Source: JBGTCY01 sp041748615 (GTDB lineage: Bacteria > Bacteroidota > Bacteroidia > Chitinophagales > CAIOSU01). From it: a stretch of DNA of 21,129 bases. The DNA lies in NCBI GenBank assembly GCA_041748615.1, contig JBGTCY010000053.1, forward strand, positions 1 to 21,129, read 5' to 3'. This document shows, piece after piece, positions 8,382-16,200 of this stretch. Every line of letters begins with the position of its first letter. Position 1 is the first letter of the stretch. The notes under the pieces were generated by a model, which did no database searches, was not told the origin of the DNA, and worked only from the letters and a program-made list of their open reading frames with translations. A program made the position numbers and the translations under genes.

Positions 8382-8839
8382 TCTTCGTCCATTTCAAGGT
8401 CGCCCATCACACGTTCCGCAAGGTCAGCAAAGCGGTCGCTGTCAATCGCCATCATGCCCTCATAATTTTCGGTGTTCCACATTTCGATGACTTTGTTCCG
8501 TGCGGCAAGCATCGCTTCGCCTTTGATGCCGGCATACTCCATGAGATGTTTGGGGAACAACATGCGGTCCACGTTGTCGAGCGTCAACTCGGTTGCCCCG
8601 CGATAGAAAAAGCGGACAAACTCGCGATTCTCTTTTTTAAAGGTGTTGAGCTTGTTGACGCGGGCAGTGATGCGCTCCCACTCATCAAAAGGATAAAGGA
8701 CTAAGCACTTTTCAAAGCCGCGGTTGATGACAAACCGCCCGTTGACCGCGGGGTCAAGCTGTTTTTTGAGCGATGCGGGAAGTTTGAGCCTTCCTTTATC
8801 GTCAATGCTAACGGGAAATTCGCCTAAGAAACCTGCCAT
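8378..8839 (-). CDS. mraZ: Transcriptional regulator MraZ
   Basis: DNA-binding protein of the AbrB/SpoVT fold that binds the dcw promoter region as a ring of subunits. The 153-residue product shows the two tandem domains: FLGEFPVSIDDKGRLKLPA (about residues 4-22) and, in the second half, FPKHLMEYAGIKGEAML, with the expected short linker. It is the first gene of the dcw cluster, so it probably represses its own transcription and that of rsmH and genes beyond. The start is followed at once by the conserved MAGFLGEFP. No purine-rich Shine-Dalgarno precedes it; instead a 12-base tandem duplication sits 3 to 26 bases upstream. Confidence 0.96.
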   Translation of the reverse strand: MAGFLGEFPVSIDDKGRLKLPASLKKQLDPAVNGRFVINRGFEKCLVLYPFDEWERITARVNKLNTFKKENREFVRFFYRGATELTLDNVDRMLFPKHLMEYAGIKGEAMLAARNKVIEMWNTENYEGMMAIDSDRFADLAERVMGDLEMDEE

Positions 8840-8841
8840 GA

Positions 8842-8865
8842 AAATCGGTTGATAAATCGGTTGAT
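8842..8865. repeat. Perfect 12-base tandem duplication in the mraZ leader
   Basis: AAATCGGTTGAT occurs at 8842-8853 and again at 8854-8865 without a gap. On the mraZ strand the leader reads ATCAACCGATTT twice, then TC, then the start codon. The duplicated unit covers the ribosome footprint just before the AUG, so it may affect translation initiation. Confidence 0.85.
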
Positions 8866-8889
8866 TGAAATGCTAAACTATAAATAGTT

Positions 8890-8914
8890 CCACAAACTAC
8901 CACATTTTACCACA
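8890..8914 (-). promoter_or_regulatory. Probable MraZ operator: three TGTGG words at 10-base spacing
   Basis: CCACA on the plus strand occurs at 8890-8894, 8900-8904 and 8910-8914, exactly ten bases apart. On the mraZ strand the words read TGTGGTAAAA, TGTGGTAGTT, TGTGGAAC. The best-studied MraZ proteins bind direct TGGG- or GTG-containing repeats with a ten-base period upstream of mraZ, so one helical turn per repeat fits a ring of MraZ subunits on one DNA face. The array ends about 50 bases upstream of the mraZ start codon. Confidence 0.7.
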
Positions 8915-9380
8915 AAATACTAATAAAATATTTTTCAACATGCTATCAACATCTGCATGTGGAGAGCCAAAAGGTGCATATCATTATAGACAATCAACGA
9001 AAAACAGGTCATCATCGTGTGTGGTAAAAAGTGGGAGAAAAAAAATAAAAATAACGATTTTAATCAACTTCACCACACATTTTAAAATATAAATGCATTT
9101 GTTACCAGTCTGTGCGATGGGAAAAATCTGTGTAAAAAAAAGAGGAAGATGGCGCTTGCTTCGTACGACTATGCCTTTCTTTGACTCGCAGCGAACGCGA
9201 TTGAAGTTCTTTACCTCCGGGCATGAAAAAAATCAGGGCTTTCAAAATAGAATCCGGCAAATCCATTAACAAATCGCTTGCCTGCTTTTTACAATCCATC
9301 ACCATCATAGCCAAAGATTCAGCATACGAATTTTCTGCCTGCAAAAAAAATAAAACACAATAAGCGATTATCTTTAAATC
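8915..9380. other. Gene-poor region between mraZ and the antitoxin-like gene
   Basis: About 470 bases with no confident gene. The mraZ-side half is AT-rich and holds further GTGG/CCAC words: TGTGG at 8958-8962, TGTGG at 9020-9024 followed ten bases later by AGTGG at 9030-9034, and CCACA at 9073-9077. TGTGTGGT (9018-9025) and ACCACACA (9072-9079) form an eight-base inverted repeat. The other half (about 9100-9360) has a different, less AT-rich composition and contains a weak minus-strand ORF. The promoters of both divergent units, mraZ and the antitoxin, should lie here. Confidence 0.6.
9102..9308 (-). CDS. Uncertain small ORF, no recognisable family
   Basis: A 68-residue reading frame beginning MMVMDCKKQASDLLMDL. 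The first third looks like a plausible amphipathic helix; the rest (KELQSRSLRVKERHSRTK and a serine/phenylalanine-rich tail) does not look like a folded domain. The frame stays open upstream to 9515, but that part is the antisense of the antitoxin gene. A competing plus-strand frame of 58 codons covers 9093-9269. I recognise neither. The stretch could be a decayed gene end or a repeated element rather than a working gene. Confidence 0.2.
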   Translation of the reverse strand: MMVMDCKKQASDLLMDLPDSILKALIFFMPGGKELQSRSLRVKERHSRTKQAPSSSFFYTDFSHRTDW

Positions 9381-9605
9381 ATGAGACAACAAGCCAAACT
9401 CACCAATCTGCAACTTGAATTGCTCAAATTTTTTCAATATGACCTGAGCGAAAAACAATTGCGCGAAATCAAGCAACTGCTTACGCGCTATTTTGCCGAG
9501 CGCGCCACCGGGCAAATGGATAAAATGTGGGATGAGAAAGGCTGGAGCCGTGAAACAATGGAAAAGTGGCTAAATGAGCATAACCGCATCTCCGGCAAGC
9601 CATGA
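9381..9605 (+). CDS. Small antitoxin-like protein paired with a PIN-domain toxin remnant
   Basis: The 74-residue product is short, charged and predicted to be all-helical. It has the pattern LTNLQLELLKFF, LSEKQLREIKQLL, RYFAERATGQMDKMWDEKGW, METLW-like tail EKWLNEH. Small proteins of this pattern are common directly upstream of PIN-family (COG1569-like) toxin genes in Bacteroidota and cyanobacteria, so I infer an antitoxin. The stop codon overlaps the start of the next frame by ATGA, the usual toxin-antitoxin coupling, and that next frame begins like a PIN domain. The coding sequence looks intact even though its partner is broken, so it may persist as an orphan antitoxin. Family recognition is from memory of the pattern, not a search. 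Confidence 0.65.
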   Translation: MRQQAKLTNLQLELLKFFQYDLSEKQLREIKQLLTRYFAERATGQMDKMWDEKGWSRETMEKWLNEHNRISGKP

Positions 9606-9712
9606 AAATTGTGTTGGATTGTAATGTTCTGATTGCTTCCATCCCTTCAAAATCGCCTTACAATGAAATTGAAACCACACTGAAAGACAAATCATTCAAA
9701 AACATTGAATAA
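9602..9712 (+). pseudogene. Truncated PIN-domain toxin (COG1569-like)
   Basis: The frame starts with the ATG that overlaps the antitoxin stop and reads MKIVLDCNVLIASIPSKSPY, the characteristic first strand and helix of a PIN ribonuclease with the first catalytic aspartate (D6). A complete family member is about 140 residues with three or four acidic residues. Here the frame ends after 36 codons, and I found no remaining PIN sequence in any frame in the roughly 125 bases before the next gene. The last residues (DKSFKNIE) could be a fused end of the original C-terminus after an internal deletion, but that is speculative. The product should be inactive. Confidence 0.7.
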
Positions 9713-9717
9713 GGACA

Positions 9718-9745
9718 ATCATAACATCTAAAGTCTAATATCTTC
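9718..9745. repeat. Short-word repeat, family A copy 3
   Basis: ATCATAACATCTAAAGTC followed by TAATATCTTC on the plus strand, close to the words at 599-654 and in the same strand orientation. It starts five bases after the stop codon of the PIN remnant and lies upstream of the ABC importer operon. Confidence 0.6.
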
Positions 9746-9836
9746 TCATGCAGGTTTCAAATTGAGGATCTTATTTTGACAACTTCACTAAGCAATAATG
9801 AATACTATTTCTAAATTCGTTCTGTAATAAAATTCA

Positions 9837-10850
9837 ATGCACATCAGTTCCCTGCACATCGCTTTCATTTTTTGTTTTTACTTTTTCCTGCTTTCCTGTT
9901 CCCCGGAAGAAAACAAAGTCGTGGTATATGTCACCATTGACCAGGTGTATGCCGACCCGGTGTTGCGTGATTTTGAAAAGCAAACCGGTATTAAAGTGAA
10001 CGCGGTATATGATACGGAAGAAACAAAATCCACCGGCATCCTGAACCGGCTGATTGCGGAAAAAAATCATCCCCAATGTGATGTGTTCTGGAGTGGCGAC
10101 CCGATGCGCTCCATCGTTTTAAAAAACAAAGAAATTCTCGCATCCTATTTTCCTGAAAACGCCAAAGAGATTGCCGCGCAATTCAAAGACAAAGAAGGTT
10201 ACTGGACAGGATTTTCCGCCAGGGCGCGTGTGTTGATTTACAATAAAAACATGTTATCGGAAGCGGAAGCGCCTCAATCGGTTTTTGATTTAACGAAGGA
10301 AAAATTCAGCGGTAAATCCACTATTGCAAACCCGCTGTTCGGCACCACCACTTTTCATGTAGCCGCATGGTTTGAACTGTTAGGTGAAGAGCGCGCAAAA
10401 CAATTTATTGACAGCCTTCACGCAAACAAAGTGCATCTTGCTTCGAGCAACAGTGATGTGAAACGCAAAGTGAGCCGGGGTGAAATTGCCTGCGGACTGA
10501 CGGATACCGATGATGTGTTTGCCGCGCAAATAGCCGGAGAACCGGTGGAGATGATTTACTTAGACCGTGACGGCATCGGGACGCTCATCATGCCCAACAC
10601 GTTGAGTCTGATTGCGAATTCACCCAACAGTGAAAACGGAAAAAAGCTGATAGAGTTTTTGCTTGAAAAAGAAACCGAATCGAAGCTGGCATTTTCCTGT
10701 ATGCAGATTCCTTTGCGTCCGGGAGTGAAAACACCGGAGCATGTTCCCGCGATTGAAACGATTAACGCCATGCAGATTGATTATGACGCGACAGCGCGGC
10801 AATTAGAAAAGATTCAACCTTTCATCAAAAACCGCATTGACAACTGGTAA
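9837..10850 (+). CDS. Lipoprotein substrate-binding protein of a ferric-iron-type ABC importer
   Basis: The 337-residue product has a signal peptide ending in the lipobox LLSC, with C21 as the lipidated residue, so it is expected to be anchored in the periplasm-facing membrane. The mature part begins like FbpA/FutA/AfuA-type proteins: VVVYVTIDQVYADPVLRDFE, GIKVNAVYDTEETKSTGILN, RLIAEKNHPQCDVFWSGDP. Later blocks such as YWTGFSARARVLIYNKN and GEIACGLTDTDDV fit the extracellular solute-binding family 1/6 fold. Ferric iron is the likeliest cargo, but related members bind thiamine, polyamines or 2-aminoethylphosphonate, and I cannot confirm the metal-binding tyrosines. It is the first gene of a three-gene operon; the permease frame overlaps its end. 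The start is the first ATG before the signal peptide. Confidence 0.85.
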   Translation: MHISSLHIAFIFCFYFFLLSCSPEENKVVVYVTIDQVYADPVLRDFEKQTGIKVNAVYDTEETKSTGILNRLIAEKNHPQCDVFWSGDPMRSIVLKNKEILASYFPENAKEIAAQFKDKEGYWTGFSARARVLIYNKNMLSEAEAPQSVFDLTKEKFSGKSTIANPLFGTTTFHVAAWFELLGEERAKQFIDSLHANKVHLASSNSDVKRKVSRGEIACGLTDTDDVFAAQIAGEPVEMIYLDRDGIGTLIMPNTLSLIANSPNSENGKKLIEFLLEKETESKLAFSCMQIPLRPGVKTPEHVPAIETINAMQIDYDATARQLEKIQPFIKNRIDNW

Positions 10851-12457
10851 AGAAAATACTCTATATTTCAGTTGCGCTGCTCTTCACCGCGACAGTCATC
10901 CTGCCGCTTTGTTTCACTTTATTGAGCAGCCTGTTTCCAAACGGAAACTTTTCCTTCGTTCATTATGCTTCAGTTTTAAAAGCTGATAAACTTCAACTGC
11001 TCTTTGTCAGTTGCCTGATGTCATTGTGTGCAGCGTTCTTCGCAACAATGATGGGCGGAACCATTGGATGGTTGATTGGCAAGAGCGATGTGCCCTTGGC
11101 AGGCGGCTTAAAGTTGTTGTTTTTAATTCCATTGCTGCTCGCGCCTTATTACCTGGCGGTTTCATGGAAAGATGTTTTCAATATTGCCGGAATCACACAA
11201 CTACAGGGGAAAAACTGGATTGTGGTTTTTGTGCATGTGTTCAGTTTTTTTCCGTTGCCGATGCTGATGATTTCCAGCGCGTTTGCCAATCTACACCGCA
11301 ATGTCACGGAAGCGGGATTGCTCACTGCGGGCAGATTGAAAGTGTTGCTCACCATCGAACTGCCTTTAATCAAACATGCTATTTTTTCTTCTTTTATTTT
11401 GGTTTTTATTTTGTCCGTATCGGAAATGGCAGTGGCGACTTTTTTCCTGACGCCCACTTTTGCTTCTGATATTTTCATTCAGTTTGCCGCGTTTTATGAA
11501 CATGAAGCCGCCATCGCGGCATCGGTGTTGCTCGTGCTGCTTTGTTTTTTATTGCTGGCTTTTGAATCCGCCTATTTTCTGAAATCACCGTTCCTGAGCA
11601 TTGGCACAGGCGGCAATCCGGTTGAAAAATTTCAATTGAATCAATTCAGAATTCCGGTTTTCATTTTGATGTTAACTTTTTGGAGTTGTATCGTGTTGCT
11701 CCCGGTTGCTGCTTCCTGCATGAACGCTTTCAAACCGCCTCCCAAGTTTGTCGAATTCAAAGGAACGCTTATCAAAACGGAAGGAGGCGGTGAGACGGGT
11801 TACTACCTGAAACAGGCGTTCGAAGTGTTACAACCTGCCATTCCTGAATCACTGCTTTTCGCAACTGCCGGAGCATTGGTGATTTGTTTGTTGGGTTTTG
11901 TGTTTGGCTATTTCAGCGAAAGAAAAAAAGTGCCGCATTTTGACTTCGCGCTGCTGCTGACTTTCGCGGTTCCAGCAGCGGTGTTGGGAATCGGGTTCAT
12001 CCATTTTTATAATCGTCCTGTGCTGGAAGCGGTTTATGCCTCACCGCTCATTATCCTATTGGCTTATGCAGGCAGATTTACATTCATCGCGACAAAAATC
12101 ATCGGTCATGCGATTGGAAAAATTCCGGCAGCGTTTGAAGAAGCGGCACTGCTCACCGGAAAAAATACGTTTCAGCGGTTCATCTCCATTTTGTTTCCGT
12201 TGCTGCTGCCCGGATTTTTTGCGGCATTCATTATCAGCTTTGTTTTTTGCCTGAATGAAGTCGGAACAAGTATTGTGATTTATCCGCCCGGCACTTCTTT
12301 ATTGCCGGTGAAAATCGCCACTTCCATGCACAATACGCCCGAACCTTTCATCAGCGCGCTGGTTTTCATCGCGTTGATGATTACATTTGTCGTGCTGGGA
12401 ATCCTGTTTGCGCTTTATCATTTCATTACAAGAAAAAAACCATGGATGCAGGGGTAA
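10844..12457 (+). CDS. Fused two-domain permease of the ABC importer (FbpB-like)
   Basis: An inner-membrane permease with two fused binding-protein-dependent transport domains, as in FbpB. Each half has about six hydrophobic segments and an EAA-type loop that contacts the ATPase: VTEAGLLTAGRLKVLLTIEL in the first and FEEAALLTGKNTFQRFISIL in the second. The first standard start codon is a TTG at 10922 (511 residues), but the frame is open from 10841 and upstream codons encode KKILYISVALLFTATVILPL, an obvious first membrane helix. I therefore place the start at the CTG at 10844, overlapping the upstream stop codon, giving 537 residues. The CTG is a guess; GTA at 10847 or ATA at 10856 are other non-standard options. 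The 3' end overlaps the ATPase gene by 16 bases. Confidence 0.85.
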   Translation: MVKKILYISVALLFTATVILPLCFTLLSSLFPNGNFSFVHYASVLKADKLQLLFVSCLMSLCAAFFATMMGGTIGWLIGKSDVPLAGGLKLLFLIPLLLAPYYLAVSWKDVFNIAGITQLQGKNWIVVFVHVFSFFPLPMLMISSAFANLHRNVTEAGLLTAGRLKVLLTIELPLIKHAIFSSFILVFILSVSEMAVATFFLTPTFASDIFIQFAAFYEHEAAIAASVLLVLLCFLLLAFESAYFLKSPFLSIGTGGNPVEKFQLNQFRIPVFILMLTFWSCIVLLPVAASCMNAFKPPPKFVEFKGTLIKTEGGGETGYYLKQAFEVLQPAIPESLLFATAGALVICLLGFVFGYFSERKKVPHFDFALLLTFAVPAAVLGIGFIHFYNRPVLEAVYASPLIILLAYAGRFTFIATKIIGHAIGKIPAAFEEAALLTGKNTFQRFISILFPLLLPGFFAAFIISFVFCLNEVGTSIVIYPPGTSLLPVKIATSMHNTPEPFISALVFIALMITFVVLGILFALYHFITRKKPWMQG

Positions 12458-13080
12458 TCTTCGAAAATGTTGATTTTAATTACGGAAAGAAAAAGCTGTT
12501 TGAAAATCTCAGTCTTAAAATCTCCGCTCACAAACTCACATGCTTGACCGGCAGCACCGGAAGCGGAAAAACCACCATTTTGCGCCTCATAGCCGGATTG
12601 GAAAAACCGCACAACGGAAAAATTTTTATCCATGGAAAACAAGTTGCCGGTGACGGTATTTTTATTTCTCCACCGGAAAGACAAGTTGGATTGATTTTTC
12701 AGGATTTGGCATTATGGTCTCATTTCACAGTTGAACACAATATTGCTTGGGGATTGAAGAAGGGAAATGATAAAGAGCAAAAAGTGAGAGGAATGCTGGA
12801 CAAGTTTAAAATCCGCGACTTGTCAGCCCGCTATCCGCATGAATTATCGGGTGGTCAGAAACAATTGGTCGCGCTTGCCCGCTCCTTAGCGCTTGAACCT
12901 CAACTGCTCTTGATGGACGAACCCCTCTCCAATCTCGACAGCAAGATGAAAACACATGTCATGAATTGTATTTTAGATTTAAAAAAACATTCCGGCATTA
13001 CGCTCGTGTATGTCACCCACGACCAGCGGGATGTGGAGGTGTTGGCAGATGAAGTGGTGGGGATGGATTTAATAGTTTAA
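12442..13080 (+). CDS. ATPase subunit of the ABC importer (FbpC-like, short form)
   Basis: Cytoplasmic ABC ATPase that powers the importer. The 212-residue product has a complete nucleotide-binding domain: Walker A GSTGSGKTT (about residues 37-45), Q-loop Q87 in LIFQDLALW, signature LSGGQ (135-139), Walker B LLLMDEP (155-161, catalytic E160) and the switch histidine H193 in VTHD. It ends right after the H-loop region, so the roughly 130-residue C-terminal regulatory/TOBE domain typical of FbpC, PotA or MalK is absent. The stop at 13078-13080 is clear and no continuation follows, so this seems a natural short form. It overlaps the permease by 16 bases, which supports co-translation. Confidence 0.9.
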   Translation: MDAGVIFENVDFNYGKKKLFENLSLKISAHKLTCLTGSTGSGKTTILRLIAGLEKPHNGKIFIHGKQVAGDGIFISPPERQVGLIFQDLALWSHFTVEHNIAWGLKKGNDKEQKVRGMLDKFKIRDLSARYPHELSGGQKQLVALARSLALEPQLLLMDEPLSNLDSKMKTHVMNCILDLKKHSGITLVYVTHDQRDVEVLADEVVGMDLIV

Positions 13081-13157
13081 GCAAGTTGCGATAACAAAGT
13101 TCAAAATCATTAAAGTGATAAAAATCATTCAAAATAAATATTCTGATTCTAATTGAT

Positions 13158-13187
13158 TTTGTATTTTTCAGAGTTTCAATCAATTTG
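13158..13187 (+). promoter_or_regulatory. Candidate Bacteroidota-type promoter for the secreted protein
   Basis: TTTG at 13158-13161 and TCAATTTG at 13180-13187 (one mismatch to TAnnTTTG) are separated by 18 bases, near the spacing of the primary-sigma promoter of Bacteroidota (-33 TTTG, -7 TAnnTTTG). It lies about 30 bases upstream of the start codon at 13219. The region is AT-rich, so chance matches are likely. Confidence 0.3.
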
Positions 13188-13218
13188 ATTTAAAATTTAA
13201 AGTCCATTCAAACAAGTT

Positions 13219-16200
13219 ATGAGTTGTTTTAAACGATACTATAAACCCATCTATTTAATACTAATTACATTCTTTTCATTTTTTATCTCTTCTTCCACAT
13301 TCAGCCAATCCTCCTGCCCTCCTTCCAACCAAACGCGGGTGATGTTGCTGGGCGACAGTTGGACGCACATCATGTGGGATTTGAGGACTTACCGTGATGT
13401 GTTTCACCAGTTTGGGTTTGGAGACAAGCTGGAGCGCGGCAACAATACGGCAGTTGGCGGAACCACCGCTTCTTATTGGGCGCAACCCGCTAACCTCGCT
13501 ACCATCACCAACGAACTTCAGCAGCATCCGGCTATAGACATCGTACTCATCAGCATTGGCGGCAACGACATGCTCGCGGGAATGAACGGTGCGATTCCCG
13601 GATGGCATACCGGCATGAATGCGTCACAAGAAAGCGCTTTGTTCGACCGAATACAGGCGGACATGCAAACGATGATTGACGCGATTAAAACTGTGCGACC
13701 AAATATTCATGTATTATTCAGCGGATACGATTACATCAACTTGGTTGAAACTGTGCTGAGCGGTGATGCAGCCACGATACTGCTGTGGGCGAATCTCGGA
13801 CAGCCGAACGCGTTGCAAATCAATACCGCGTTTTCAAAATTGGAACAGCGAAAAATCAACATGGCGAATGCCGACCCGCACATTCACTATGTCAACTCGA
13901 TGGGATTGATGCAATGGGTGTATGGATATCCGAATATTTTTCTACCCAATTCCGTACCCGCACCCGGTCAGCAGCCACCAAACTACGCGCCATTTCCGGG
14001 AGGCAATCCCGATTACCCGACCCCGCCAATCGCGCTGGCGGCAGGCGGCTCTGATGCGATTCATCTCAGCGCGGAGGGATACCGTCACTTTGTTGTAAAT
14101 CAAACCGTGAATTATTTCCTGAATAAATTTCGCGGCAATCCGAACGCTTCGTTCAAATCACAGGGCGGCAACAATGACGGATGGGTGCGCTCCGATGGAA
14201 CAACCGGCACAGGCGCTATCCGCATGGGCGACATGAGTTCGGGCAGTACTTACCGCGGAATTGTTTCTTTTAACACAGCCGCAATTCCCGACAACGCCAC
14301 AATCACAGGCGCGAGTTTATTTATCAATCGCGCTTCGCTTTCCGGGTCGAATCCATTTTCAGGCGGTTTCTTGGGGTTGCCGGTGGTGGATGTGAAACAG
14401 GGCAGTTTTGGCGCGGATGGAATCGAAGTATCCGATTATTTTGCAGCGTCTGATGCTTCCAATGCGGGATGTTTTATTGGCACTGTTCCTTCCAACGGAT
14501 ACACGATTCGCATTGACCTGACGGCTGCCGGATTTCAAAGAATCAACAAAACAGGGCTGACTCAATTCAGAGTCTATTTTCCAACTGCAAACGCTTCCGG
14601 AAATGATTATGTCACTTTCAATAATGGCGACCAGCCCGGTCTGTTTGCGCCTTACTTAGATGTGTTTTATTCTGTGCCGCCTCCGCCTGCGACAGCGGTT
14701 GTTTCGGGGAACACTGTCATTTGCACGGGCAGTTCAACCAACCTGCATGTTGCATTGAGCGGAACTCCGCCTTTCACAATTACCTGGAGTGACGGTGTAA
14801 CAGAGAATAATATTCTAACCAATCATCACACCCGCACCGTTCAGCCGATTACAACAACTCAATATCAAATCACCCAACTGTCGGATGTGAACGGAACGGG
14901 GACTGCATCGGGCGCGGCAATAGTGGAAACATTCCCGCAAATACAAGTCAGCGTGACCGGTTTGGCATCAAACTATTGTGTGAACTCACCGGTATCGACA
15001 TTATTTGCCGCTCCACCTTCTGGTAGTTGGAGCGGACCGGGAATTTCCGGCAACACTTTCAATCCGGCATTGGCAATAGTTGCCGTTGGTGGCGGTTTGC
15101 TCACCTTAACTTTCTCCGGGTTTCATAACGGATGTTCCTTTTCCCGGGATTTTTCAGTGATAGTAGATACGGCTTCCTGCACCCTGTCCGCCTCCTGTGA
15201 TTTTTCACCTGTGAGTGGCAGCATTCCATGCGTGGGGATGGGTCCGGTAACTAAAACTTATGAAAGCAGCGGAAGGCTCTGGGTTTTTGAAGATTTGATT
15301 CCGGGAAAAACTTACATCGCTTCCACCTGCGATAGTTGCGGATATGACTCTCATCTCATGGTCAGGGATGAAGCTGATACTTCTTTCATCACAGAAAATG
15401 ATGACGCTTGCGCTGCACAATCTTCCGTAACTTTTATCGCCCCAGCATCAGGACAAGTGGGAATCAATCTTTCAGGCGAAAGAAATTTTGACTGCAACCC
15501 CTACGATTGTAATCCGACTGACTGCAACCCTTACAACTGTAATCCTTACAATTGCAATCCCACGCAATGTAACTGTCAGACCTGCTATCAAACCTGCTAC
15601 CGCGAAGAAGATAACTATTTGCCTTGCAGCAACGACTGGGATTCTATCAATGGAATTCTCACAAGTCCATGCGTGGGCGCTTGCACATTCGGAGGGTGCT
15701 GGAGAAGGCAATATGATGTACCATATAATTGCAATCCCTACACCTGCAACTGTCAGACCTGTTATGATACTTGCTATGACACTTGTTTTGAAACCTGCTA
15801 TGACACATGCTATCAATCCTGCACGGATAAGTGCGGAACAGATAATTTTATTCAGTGTGAGGTGCTGTTAACTTGTGTGGATTGCCATGTCCCGACTGCT
15901 GTGATTTCAGCGAGCAACACTCAGCCATGCGCGGGTGATAGCGTTTCATTTCAGGCGAATCTTTCCGGTGCAACCTGCAACACGGAATATCTCTGGGATT
16001 TTGGAGCAGACGCTGTTCCCGCAACTTCCGCAGACTTGCATCCGCATAATATTACCTGGATGACGAGTGGCGCAAAGCAAATAACTTTTCACATCACCGA
16101 GCCGGGACTTGCCAGTAATGTGGTTCAAATTTCATTGCAAATTTTGCAAGCTTCATCAGGTGGAAATATGAGCGCTCCTGTCACAGCGTGTGAAGGTGAT

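Noticed and set aside
8890..9080. DnaA boxes or a replication origin suggested by TGTGG/CCACA clusters and AT-rich DNA
   Set aside because: No word matches the TTATCCACA consensus, no dnaA/dnaN genes are near, and the 10-base period next to mraZ fits an MraZ operator better.
9309..9515. Upstream extension of the minus-strand ORF to 9515, making 137 residues
   Set aside because: This part is the antisense of the well-formed antitoxin-like gene, and the peptide does not look like a protein start.
15472..15871. Long open frames on both strands across the cysteine-repeat block
   Set aside because: They are by-products of the periodic TGC/TGT-rich DNA; only the frame of the large secreted protein continues through the flanking domains.
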